64,000 bases of DNA from positions 1,523,882 to 1,587,881 of the forward strand of contig NZ_KE386488.1 of NCBI RefSeq assembly GCF_000427365.1, read 5' to 3'. Below are positions 28,395 to 36,072 of this stretch, piece after piece; position 1 is the first letter of the stretch, and each line of letters opens with the position of its first letter. A program made the translations under genes and the position numbers. The notes beneath the pieces are model-generated. The model had not been told where the DNA came from and did not search any database. It saw nothing but the letters and a program-made list of their open reading frames with translations. Source of the stretch: Rikenella microfusus DSM 15922 (GTDB lineage: Bacteria > Bacteroidota > Bacteroidia > Bacteroidales > Rikenellaceae).

Positions 28395-28397
28395 ATA
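28354..28397. promoter_or_regulatory. Palindrome between recombinase and silent cassette, possible recombinase-binding or terminator site
   Basis: TATATGCAAACCGTATG (28354-28370) and CATACGATTTGCATATA (28381-28397) pair with one mismatch around a 10-nt loop. A related motif, TACATACAATTTGCATAC, lies at 29712-29729 upstream of the recombinase gene. Three copies of CATACnnTTTGCATA thus flank the gene. Confidence 0.45.
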
Positions 28398-28439
28398 TTT
28401 TCGCGGATATTACGGGCGGATTTTTCCAATACGGCGAGT

Positions 28440-29669
28440 TTATTTTCCGAAGTCGGTCAGCAGATGCGCATTTTTTTCTCTTTCCTCTTTCTCGAATCCG
28501 GCCAGGTAGCAGGCTGTAGTTTTCAGATCGTTGTGGCCCAGCGATTCGGAGATATAGATAATATTGGCGCCGCGGCGTTTCAGAATCGTGGCGAACGAAT
28601 GCCGTGCCGTGTAGGTCGAAATTTTACCGATCCCCAGGGCTTTGCCGATGATGTGCATGTGCCAGTTGATCCGGCGGGTCAGGTTCTGCGTCTTGATCTT
28701 CATCTCCATCGCCGTCTCCCGGCCGTTCAGGAACGGGAACAGGTAATTGTCCGCCGAAGCGGGATTCCCCCATCGTTGGATGATTGCCTGCATCTGCTCG
28801 GTGATGACGGCGCGGATCTCCTTGCGCATTCGGGAGGTGTGTTCGGTCTTCTGGCGGACGAAGCAGATCTCGCCGTCTACGATGTTGGAATATTTCAGCT
28901 TGATCAGATCCGCGACGTTGATGCCGTTGCAGAGGTAAATGAAAAACCACAGATCCCGGTAATAAGCCGTCAGCGGACTGTCGCCCTGATAGTTGGCTAT
29001 CTGTTCGATTTGTCTGATATTCAACGCGATCTTCCGGCCTTCGCCTTCCTGTATTTCGAATTTTCCTTTGCCGAACGGATATTGCGTGTCTTTCAGGCAG
29101 CCGTTTTTCCGGGCCTCGTTCAGGATGGCGCGTATGGCCCGCAGATGCATGCTGATGGTGACCGGGCTTTTGTCTTCGGCTTTCAGGAACCGTTCGTACC
29201 GTTTCAGCCAGTGTACGGTGACGTTTTCCAGCGGGATACGGTTGGAGGCGAAACGTTCGACGGACTTGATGACATTGTTGTACCAGAGCATGTTGCCGAT
29301 CCGTTGTTCGGTTTTGAGTACTTTGATCCGGTGTCTGAAAAGCGCGTTCAGCGTGTTGCCGCTTCCTCGTCCCAGTCGTTGGCTGAGCGTTTCGAACGAA
29401 AATTCGCCCTTGTCGGTCAGTTCCTGCGTCTGTTTCTTGATCAGATCGAAACTGCTGCCGATGTCCTGCCTGATTTCCGAAAGCCTTTTGCTTTTCGCTT
29501 TGGACATTTTTTCCCAATCATGGGGCGACATCTCTTTCCCGGTGGCGTAGTATTTCTGGATACGTTTATAAGTTACTTGAATTTTGACCGGATAGAGACC
29601 GTTCTTCTTGGCCCGCCGGGTGTCGAGCACGGAAGAGACGGTGACTCCGTCTTTGGCATACTTATACAT
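28440..29669 (-). CDS. Tyrosine recombinase, Bacteroidales DNA-invertase type
   Basis: 409 residues from the ATG at 29667-29669 (MYKYAKDGVTVSSVLDTRRA). N-terminal arm-binding domain, SAM-like core-binding domain (about 105-200), and catalytic domain with the TARHSFATILKRRG motif (Arg, His), then ESLGHNDLKTTACYLAGFE, with His and the nucleophile Tyr. The first box reads YLCNGINVADLIKLKY, with Asn where many integrases have the catalytic Arg; the TYTARHS stretch also has Tyr at the first box-II His. Both features occur in Bacteroides invertase-like members as I recall them. It lies 135 bp from the silent SusC cassette, making it the likely enzyme acting on the 96-bp repeats. No attachment site or phage gene is near. 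Confidence 0.9.
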   Translation of the reverse strand: MYKYAKDGVTVSSVLDTRRAKKNGLYPVKIQVTYKRIQKYYATGKEMSPHDWEKMSKAKSKRLSEIRQDIGSSFDLIKKQTQELTDKGEFSFETLSQRLGRGSGNTLNALFRHRIKVLKTEQRIGNMLWYNNVIKSVERFASNRIPLENVTVHWLKRYERFLKAEDKSPVTISMHLRAIRAILNEARKNGCLKDTQYPFGKGKFEIQEGEGRKIALNIRQIEQIANYQGDSPLTAYYRDLWFFIYLCNGINVADLIKLKYSNIVDGEICFVRQKTEHTSRMRKEIRAVITEQMQAIIQRWGNPASADNYLFPFLNGRETAMEMKIKTQNLTRRINWHMHIIGKALGIGKISTYTARHSFATILKRRGANIIYISESLGHNDLKTTACYLAGFEKEEREKNAHLLTDFGK

Positions 29670-29711
29670 TATAAAATCCTCTTTAAACCATAGCAGCAAT
29701 GTAACGGAATT

Positions 29712-29729
29712 TACATACAATTTGCATAC
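29712..29729 (+). promoter_or_regulatory. CATAC-TTTGCATA motif upstream of the recombinase gene
   Basis: It matches 28379-28396 at 16 of 18 positions and lies 43 bp upstream of the recombinase start. It could be an operator or recombinase-binding site; this is inference. Confidence 0.4.
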
Positions 29730-29777
29730 AACCGTGGTAAAAGCAGGATTTTGCCGATGTAAAGCGATAAAATGGGC

Positions 29778-30470
29778 TTACCTTTCGCGCAGGCTCCGGG
29801 TGAACCTGTTATAGGCGGCCAGCGTACCGTAAACGACGATGATGTCACCGTCGGTAAGCGTGGTTTCGGGCAGTACCGGATCGACCGCCAGTTCCCGGTT
29901 ATGCGTGATGCCGATGGAGTTGCGCTCCGCGCTGTTCCGGATAACGGCGAGGAGTTTCAGGCCTCCGCGTTCGATCTCGCTGTCGGAGACGGTTTTCCCG
30001 TCGAGCGGGGAGGGCAGTGCGAAACGCATGACGTAATGGTCGCGGTCGATCTGGTAGGAGCTGAGAAAGCCGTTCAGCTCGAATGACTGGGCCATGACTT
30101 CGGCGGCTTCCTGTTCCGGGAAGATGATCCGTTTGACGCCGAGCGCCTGTAGTACGGTGCGGTGAAGTTCGTTCAGGGCGCGGGCTACGATATTGTCGAT
30201 TTTCATCTGTCGCAGCTGGGCGACGATCTGGATCGAGGCGGCGAAGTTTTCGCCGATGGCGACGATCACCAGATCGGCCTGATTCAGCGGGAGGGTTTTC
30301 AGGGCGTCGGTATCGCTGGCGTCCATGCAGATGGTACTGGAGAGGCTGTCGCGCAGTTCGTCCACGCGGTTGCGGTGTTCGTCCACGCCGATCACTTCGT
30401 GCCCCATCTGGGTCAGCCGCGCGGCCAGCACGGAACCGAAATTGCCGAGGCCGATAATAATGTATTTCAT
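29778..30470 (-). CDS. trkA: TrkA/KtrA-type potassium channel regulatory subunit
   Basis: 230 residues. RCK N-domain with a Rossmann nucleotide site (MKYIIIGLGNFGSVLAARL, acidic GVDEHRNRVDEL) followed by a C-terminal TrkA_C domain (about 135-225, DGKTVSDSEIERGGLKLLAV, TLTDGDIIVVYG). It binds nucleotides in the cytoplasm and gates the membrane subunit. It follows the trkH-like gene by 22 bp. One RCK unit indicates KtrA-like rather than double-domain E. coli TrkA. Confidence 0.93.
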   Translation of the reverse strand: MKYIIIGLGNFGSVLAARLTQMGHEVIGVDEHRNRVDELRDSLSSTICMDASDTDALKTLPLNQADLVIVAIGENFAASIQIVAQLRQMKIDNIVARALNELHRTVLQALGVKRIIFPEQEAAEVMAQSFELNGFLSSYQIDRDHYVMRFALPSPLDGKTVSDSEIERGGLKLLAVIRNSAERNSIGITHNRELAVDPVLPETTLTDGDIIVVYGTLAAYNRFTRSLRER

Positions 30471-30492
30471 AGTTGTCCAAACAGTTGATCGG

Positions 30493-32313
30493 TTAATTGA
30501 TCAGAATATCTTCCTGAGGATACGTGTACGGTCTGTCCGGCTGCGGTTTGATGACCGCCATCAGGATGCCGATGATCCCGATGCGCCCCACGAACATCAG
30601 CACGGCCAGCACCATTTTCGCCGCCGTGCCCAATTCCGGCGTGTGTCCCGACCCCAGCCCCACCGTGCTCAATGCCGATACCGCCTCGAAAGCGAGGTCC
30701 GCCGTCCGCTGTCCCGGTTCCAGAAAGGCGAGCAGGGCCACCGCCGCTACCAGGATTCCCGACGAGACCCCGATGACCGCGAAAGCCCTCCGCACCGAAC
30801 TCGCCGGAATCTCCCGTTTGCGGACATTGATCGCCGAATCGCCCCGGATCGTTCCGGCCACGTTCTTCATCATCAGATAAAACGTCGTTACCTTGATGCC
30901 CCCGGCCGTGGACTGCGGCGCGCCGCCGATCCACATCAGCACCGTCGTCAGTACCAGCGTCGCCGGCAGCATCCGCTGCATGTCCACCCCGTTGAATCCG
31001 GCAGTCCGGGGCGTCACCGCCGCCAGAAAGCCCTGCGACAGCTTGCCCATGAACGAAAACTCGGCCAGCGAATGGTTCCACTCCGCCACCAGCATGTATC
31101 CCCAGGCTCCCGCTATGAGAATCGCCGTGGTTTTCAGGACGATGTAGCTGTTCAGACTCCATTGGCGCGGACGGCGTACCAGAGGCCGGCGGCGGATGAA
31201 ACGGACGATATTTCCTGCCTTCCGCCCCGCGACGGACAGGAAATTGGAGAAAATCGGAAATCCGATTCCCCCGCAGATCACCAGCCACGAAACGATCGCC
31301 GGCACGCCCCAGAGATGCCGTACCGCCGGATCGTACAGATTGCCCGGTAAGGTCGAGAATCCCGCATTGCAGAAAGCCGACACGCTGTGGAACACCGAGA
31401 AAAAGAGCGTCCTGCCGCCCGACGCGAATTCCGGCCGACCGTCCACCACCCCGTACAGCAATACCGCCCCCAGCGCCTCGACCGAAAAGGTCACGACGAT
31501 GATCTTGACGAGCGTCTTTCCCAGTCCGCCCATCTTGTCGCTGCTGAACAGGTCGCCCAGCCGGAGCTGGCTCCGGAGCGAAGTCTGTCCCATGAAAAAC
31601 AGCCCGAAAAAACTCGTGATCGTCATGATTCCCAGTCCTCCGATCTGTATCAGGATCAGAATCACGACCTGCCCCGTTACGGTGAAAGTTTCCGCCATGT
31701 TCACCGTACTCAATCCCGTGACGCACACCGCGCTGGCCGCCGTGAAAAGCGAATCGGCATACGCGAGGCCGCGGTACGTGCAGTTGGGGAGCATCAGCAG
31801 TCCCGACCCGATGAAAATAATCAGCAGGAAACTGCCGGCCAGGATGCTGGACGGATTGACCCTTCGCGAAAGGATGCCCGACACGGCCCGTGCCAGTTCG
31901 AGGAACGAGACGATCAGCAGCGTCGCGATAATGAGCCAGGGGGCGCTGACCGTATCCAGGAAAGCGTCCGGAGCCAGCCAGCGGTGACGGAGCGCCAGGT
32001 TGAATATGGCGATCAGCGTCAGGGCGGCATACGCTCCGATCAGAATCGTCCGGTTCCGCCGGCCGAGGCGGACATTGCCGTCCGCGGACCTGTCGCCGAG
32101 CAGCACCCGCAGGGTCAGGGCCAGCCACATCAGAATCAGCAGTCCCTGGTAACCGGTTTCCAGATACCGCAATGTCAAAGGCGTCTGGGGAAAACCGAAC
32201 ATATAGACCACGCCCAGCGGGGCGGCGATGCTGATCAGCAGGATCAGCACGCCGACCAGTCTGAGCGCCCATTGGTGCAGATGCCGCAGGAAGCGGCCGG
32301 CAGGTTGTTTCAT
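30493..32313 (-). CDS. trkH: TrkH/KtrB-family potassium uptake membrane subunit
   Basis: 606 residues from the ATG at 32311-32313. There are about a dozen hydrophobic helices; K+-filter loops are visible as VCVTGLSTVNMAETF, FCNAGFSTLPGN, PRTAGFNGVDMQRM and LSTVGLGSGHTPELG, each with the conserved Gly. The ~200-residue N-terminal extension adds extra helices beyond the core, which is common in Bacteroidetes. It imports K+ under control of the adjacent RCK protein. A longer in-frame start at 32394 is less likely since it adds non-conserved sequence. Confidence 0.93.
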   Translation of the reverse strand: MKQPAGRFLRHLHQWALRLVGVLILLISIAAPLGVVYMFGFPQTPLTLRYLETGYQGLLILMWLALTLRVLLGDRSADGNVRLGRRNRTILIGAYAALTLIAIFNLALRHRWLAPDAFLDTVSAPWLIIATLLIVSFLELARAVSGILSRRVNPSSILAGSFLLIIFIGSGLLMLPNCTYRGLAYADSLFTAASAVCVTGLSTVNMAETFTVTGQVVILILIQIGGLGIMTITSFFGLFFMGQTSLRSQLRLGDLFSSDKMGGLGKTLVKIIVVTFSVEALGAVLLYGVVDGRPEFASGGRTLFFSVFHSVSAFCNAGFSTLPGNLYDPAVRHLWGVPAIVSWLVICGGIGFPIFSNFLSVAGRKAGNIVRFIRRRPLVRRPRQWSLNSYIVLKTTAILIAGAWGYMLVAEWNHSLAEFSFMGKLSQGFLAAVTPRTAGFNGVDMQRMLPATLVLTTVLMWIGGAPQSTAGGIKVTTFYLMMKNVAGTIRGDSAINVRKREIPASSVRRAFAVIGVSSGILVAAVALLAFLEPGQRTADLAFEAVSALSTVGLGSGHTPELGTAAKMVLAVLMFVGRIGIIGILMAVIKPQPDRPYTYPQEDILIN

Positions 32314-32615
32314 ATTCGAAGATCGGGTATTTTCCGGAACCGGTGCAGGATAAAACATGCGGCGGGGGCATAGCATATCCGAATTTGCCTGCAATCATGC
32401 GTGCGTTTCCCCGTAACTTCCGGTACGCACGCATACCTTCGGCGGGGAAGACGTCCGGCCGGACTTGCCGGTCGGCAACGCTTTATTCAGGCGGCATCGC
32501 AGGGGCCGGTAGGGAGACGGTTCCCCGGTTTATCCGCAGGTTGGATTCCCAGACATGCCGGTTCCGTACGTTACAGGCTTGTTTTGCGATCGATAATCGT
32601 ATGTAATTGAGCGGC

Positions 32616-32717
32616 TATATACGACCTGATCCTATTATGCACGACTGATTCTCGGTGTATCTCGGTCCATACCCCGGAAACGGCACAGCCGGCAGGGGAG
32701 GTGTAAAATCGTATAAA
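32616..32717. repeat. Intergenic palindromic element, family A, short decayed copy
   Basis: TATATACGACCTGATCC (32616-32632) faces GTGTAAAATCGTATAAA (32701-32717). It is 102 bp, shorter than others. The rest of the gap 32314-32805 shows no gene; it holds G+C-rich sequence and no strong promoter. Confidence 0.65.
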
Positions 32718-32805
32718 TGAATTTCACGCTGCAAATTCCATGCAGAATCGTCCGCAGAGGTACTGCGCCGGTTTCTGCCGACGGTCCCGGGCGTCCGGGC
32801 CGGGC

Positions 32806-33831
32806 CTAAAGCAGCGTTTCCAGCACCCGTACATCCTCCTCTTTCGTGGCCCAGCTGGTCGCCAGACGGATCACGACCCGGCCGTCGTCCCGCCTTTCCC
32901 ACAGGCTGAAAGTCACCCGACGGCGCAACTCTTCCGCTTTCCGTTCGTCCACCAGCACGAACAGTTGGTTCGTTTGGGGGCTGAAACGGAATTCGTATCC
33001 TTTTGCCGTTAAAATCCGGCTCAGGAGCATGGCCATATCGACGGCGTGCCGGGAAATTTTCCAGTACAGGTCGTCCGTGAACAGGGTATCGAATTGGATG
33101 CCCAGCAGGCGTCCTTTCGCCAGCAATGCCCCGTGTTGTTTGACGATGGAGAAGAACTGCCGCGCCGGTTCCGGACGCGGGATGACGACGGCTTCCCCGA
33201 ACAGGGCGCCGACTTTGGTGCCTCCGATGTAAAAGACATCGCACAGCGATGCGATGACCGGCAGCGTTACGTCCGTGCCGTATGCCGCCAATCCGTAGCC
33301 GAGCCGTGCTCCGTCCAGGTACAGGGGTATGCCGTATTCCCGGCACACGCCGGCTATCGCCTCCAGTTCCGCACGGGTGTACAGCGTCCCGTATTCGGTG
33401 GGGTGGGAAATATAGACCATGCCGGGACGGACCATATGCAGGTAGGTCTCGTCGGCATAGAAATCCCGCAAATAACTCTTCAGCGTATCGGCATACAGTT
33501 TGCCGTCGCGGTGCGGCAGCGCCAGCACTTTGTGGCCGCCGGCCTCGATCGCTCCCGCTTCGTGCTGGTTGATATGCGCGGATTCGACGGCCGCCACGCC
33601 TTCATGCGGGCGGAGCAGGGCGTCGATGACCGTAGCGTTGGTCTGGGTGCCGCCGACCAGGAAGTGCACCTCCGCGTCGGGACAGCCGCACGCCGTGCGG
33701 ATCTTGTGCCGCGCCTCTTCGCAATAGGCGTCCGTCGTATAACCCGGAGTCTTTTCCGAGTTGGTCGCCGTCAGGCGTTCCAGGATCGCCGGATGGGCGC
33801 CTTCCAGATAGTCGCAATCGAAATACTGCAT
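32806..33831 (-). CDS. ltaE: Low-specificity L-threonine aldolase
   Basis: 341 residues, full length. Fold-type I PLP enzyme of the beta-eliminating lyase family: LVGGTQTNATVIDALLRPHE, ESAHINQHEAGAIEAGGHKV, the LYLDGARLGYGLAA Asp/Arg segment, and the Schiff-base Lys in VFYIGGTKVGALFGEA. It cleaves threonine or allo-threonine to glycine and acetaldehyde. Its ATG lies 13 bp after the aroE stop, so the two are co-transcribed. Confidence 0.94.
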   Translation of the reverse strand: MQYFDCDYLEGAHPAILERLTATNSEKTPGYTTDAYCEEARHKIRTACGCPDAEVHFLVGGTQTNATVIDALLRPHEGVAAVESAHINQHEAGAIEAGGHKVLALPHRDGKLYADTLKSYLRDFYADETYLHMVRPGMVYISHPTEYGTLYTRAELEAIAGVCREYGIPLYLDGARLGYGLAAYGTDVTLPVIASLCDVFYIGGTKVGALFGEAVVIPRPEPARQFFSIVKQHGALLAKGRLLGIQFDTLFTDDLYWKISRHAVDMAMLLSRILTAKGYEFRFSPQTNQLFVLVDERKAEELRRRVTFSLWERRDDGRVVIRLATSWATKEEDVRVLETLL

Positions 33832-33844
33832 CGGCTTCCGTCAT

Positions 33845-34627
33845 TCAGATCCGGGAGACGGACGTGTTTCCGTTCTCCTGTTCGTTCCAGATTTCCCAGC
33901 TGCGTTCGGCCTGGAGCACCAGCATCTCCAGCCCGCTTTTCACCCACGCCCCCCGGATGCGTCCCTCGCGCAGGAACGCCGTTTCTGCCGGGTTGTAAAT
34001 CAGGTCGTACAGATAGTGGCCCGTACCGATCGAATCGTAAGGCAGCGGAGCTTTGGCCGCGGTGTCCGGATACATGCCGAGCGGCGTGGTATTGACGATC
34101 AGCCGGTGGACGGCCATCATCTCCGGCGTCAATTGCTCGTATCCGATACGCTGCGGGCCGCAGGCCGTGCGCGAGACTTCGACATACCCGATTCCCAGTT
34201 TGCGGAGCACGTGGTGTACGGCCTGGGCCGCGCCCCCGGTTCCCAGCACGAGGGCTTTCAGCGATGCGAACGGCTCCTGCCGGGCAGCCAGCATTTTGCG
34301 GAGCGACGCTTCGAATCCGTAAATGTCCGTATTGTAACCTTTGTACGAACCGTCCGGCAGCACTTTGACGCAGTTCACCGCCCCGACGGCCTGCGCCTCC
34401 GGGTCGATCTCCGACAGCAGGGGCAGTATGTTCCGTTTGTGCGGAATGGTGACGTTGAACCCGAGCAGATCGGCCGGGAGCGCCGTTCGCAGTTGTCCGA
34501 CGTGTTCCATCGGAAAGTTCTCGTAAACGTATTCGTCCTGCGCTCCCAGCGCGGCGAACTTATCGGCGAAATATCCCGCCGAGAACGAGTGCCCGAGCGG
34601 GAAGCCTATCAATCCATACCTTTTCAT
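33845..34627 (-). CDS. aroE: Shikimate dehydrogenase
   Basis: 260 residues. Substrate site IGFPLGHSFSAGYFADKF and NVTIPHKRNILPLL with the catalytic Lys; GAVNCVKV; NTDIYGF with Asp; NADP Rossmann LVLGTGGAAQAVHHVL; NTTPLGMYPD; and C-terminal LVLQAERSWEIWN. It reduces 3-dehydroshikimate in aromatic amino-acid synthesis. It heads a two-gene unit with threonine aldolase. Confidence 0.96.
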   Translation of the reverse strand: MKRYGLIGFPLGHSFSAGYFADKFAALGAQDEYVYENFPMEHVGQLRTALPADLLGFNVTIPHKRNILPLLSEIDPEAQAVGAVNCVKVLPDGSYKGYNTDIYGFEASLRKMLAARQEPFASLKALVLGTGGAAQAVHHVLRKLGIGYVEVSRTACGPQRIGYEQLTPEMMAVHRLIVNTTPLGMYPDTAAKAPLPYDSIGTGHYLYDLIYNPAETAFLREGRIRGAWVKSGLEMLVLQAERSWEIWNEQENGNTSVSRI

Positions 34628-34668
34628 TTTTTGTCATTCGATAAGGTATCTGTTATTCTTGTGGTAAT

Positions 34669-34795
34669 TATATACTATTTTACACTGCATGATTTTTCGG
34701 CTCGCGCCGGACCCTCCGGGTCTTTTGCCCGGGTTTGCACCGCCTCGTGCCGTCCGGCGCCGAGCCGAAACGGGGTTTGTGTAAAGTCGTATATA
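34669..34795. repeat. Intergenic palindromic element, family A copy
   Basis: TATATACTATTTTACAC (34669-34685) and GTGTAAAGTCGTATATA (34779-34795) are inverted ends with two mismatches; interior GGCTCGCGCCGGAC...GTCCGGCGCCGAGCC pairs. Confidence 0.82.
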
Positions 34796-34805
34796 GTCGC
34801 CATTT

Positions 34806-34930
34806 TTTACACGACGGGGGCGGTTCCGGGGCGCCCGGTTTCGGTCCCGCGCCTTGCGTTACGATGCGAGGCAAGTCCCGGCAAAAGACCCGGAGTCCGG
34901 GCGCGGACCGAGTATGCAAACCGTGTCAAA
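34806..34930. repeat. Intergenic palindromic element, family A, degenerate tandem copy
   Basis: TTTACACG (34806-34813) and CGTGTCAAA (34922-34930) are the decayed ends; interior arms CGGGGCGCCCGG and CCGGGCGCGG and GACCGAG ends match the family. It is 10 bp from the copy at 34669. Confidence 0.5.
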
Positions 34931-34981
34931 CAGGATATAACGGCTTTCGGTCACATGGCGGTATTGCTGAACGTTCGGCAT

Positions 34982-35941
34982 TTATTCCGTTACGGCGGCC
35001 TCGTTCCGTTTTCGGTTCAGCACGGCGGCCGCCTTTTCGATTCCCCAGATCAGCAGGAAACCGGCCGCGATGAAGAATATGGCCCATCCGAGCAGTGCCG
35101 GCTTGTCGTACAACTGTTCGTACGTGCCGGGCAGGATATTGCGTTCGACCAGCGGTTGAGCTACGCCGTGGCTGTCGGTGTAAGTTTCGAGGGTCTCTTT
35201 CCACGGCCATATCTTATTGAGCGATCCGACCATGAAACCGGTCAGCAGGGCTACCGTGGCTCCGTGATATTTGGCCAGTAGCCACGAGAGCAGGTGCGAG
35301 AAGCTGATGATGCCGGCTACGGCTCCCACGGCGAACAGCAGCAGCACCGGCAGGTTGAACGTCGATACCGCCCCGATGATATAGGCGTATTTGCCCATCA
35401 GCAACAGGATGAAAGCGCCGGAGATACCCGGCAGGATCATGGCGCAGATGGCGACCGCCCCGGACAGGATGATGAACCACCACGCATCGGGGGTCGATGC
35501 CGGGCTGAGTACCGTGATCATGTATGCGGCGGCGGCTCCGGCGATCAGGGCGATTACTGTCCCGGCTCCCCATTTTTTCACTTCGCGGGCCACGAGCCAT
35601 GAAGAGGCGATAATCAGTCCGAAAAAGAACGACCAGACGAAAATCGGATGGGTTTCGAGCAGGTATTTCATCACCTTGGCGAGCGAAAAGATCGAGATGC
35701 CGATTCCGGCCAGTACCGAGAAAAGGAAACCGCCGTTGATATGTTTCCAGAATCCTTTCAGGTCCAGCCGCAGCAGTTTCCGTATGGCGGCGAGGTCGAA
35801 CGAACGGATCGAGCGGAGCAACTCTTCGTAAATGCCCGTAATGAATGCGATCGTACCGCCCGATACGCCGGGGATGACGTCCGCTGCGCCCATGCCGATT
35901 CCTTTGAGCACCAGCATCGGGTAGTTTCTCTTTTCTTTCAT
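34982..35941 (-). CDS. popT: DUF368 membrane protein, probable polyprenyl-phosphate transporter
   Basis: 319 residues, about nine hydrophobic helices. The hallmark DUF368 start is GIGMGAADVIPGVSGGTIAFITGIYEELL (re-entrant motif, residues ~14-42), repeated as MILPGISGAFILLLMGKYAYI at ~170-190. Family members (PopT) recycle undecaprenyl phosphate across the cytoplasmic membrane for wall and glycan synthesis; this assignment rests on family knowledge. A periplasmic-looking segment near 255-285 is less conserved. It is a single gene. Confidence 0.88.
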   Translation of the reverse strand: MKEKRNYPMLVLKGIGMGAADVIPGVSGGTIAFITGIYEELLRSIRSFDLAAIRKLLRLDLKGFWKHINGGFLFSVLAGIGISIFSLAKVMKYLLETHPIFVWSFFFGLIIASSWLVAREVKKWGAGTVIALIAGAAAAYMITVLSPASTPDAWWFIILSGAVAICAMILPGISGAFILLLMGKYAYIIGAVSTFNLPVLLLFAVGAVAGIISFSHLLSWLLAKYHGATVALLTGFMVGSLNKIWPWKETLETYTDSHGVAQPLVERNILPGTYEQLYDKPALLGWAIFFIAAGFLLIWGIEKAAAVLNRKRNEAAVTE

Positions 35942-36072
35942 GGGAGTTTATCTGCTTGTGGGAAAGAAACAAAGATAATGTCTTTATACGAAAAATAACA
36001 TGGGCATGGGATTCGCATCCTTTCCGTCCGTGCCGCTTTTCACGACCCGATCCGGTCGGATTATCCATCGTC

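Noticed and set aside
28440-29669. Integrase of a prophage or integrative element
   Set aside because: No phage, conjugation or cargo genes and no tRNA attachment site are nearby; the partner repeats lie within susC.
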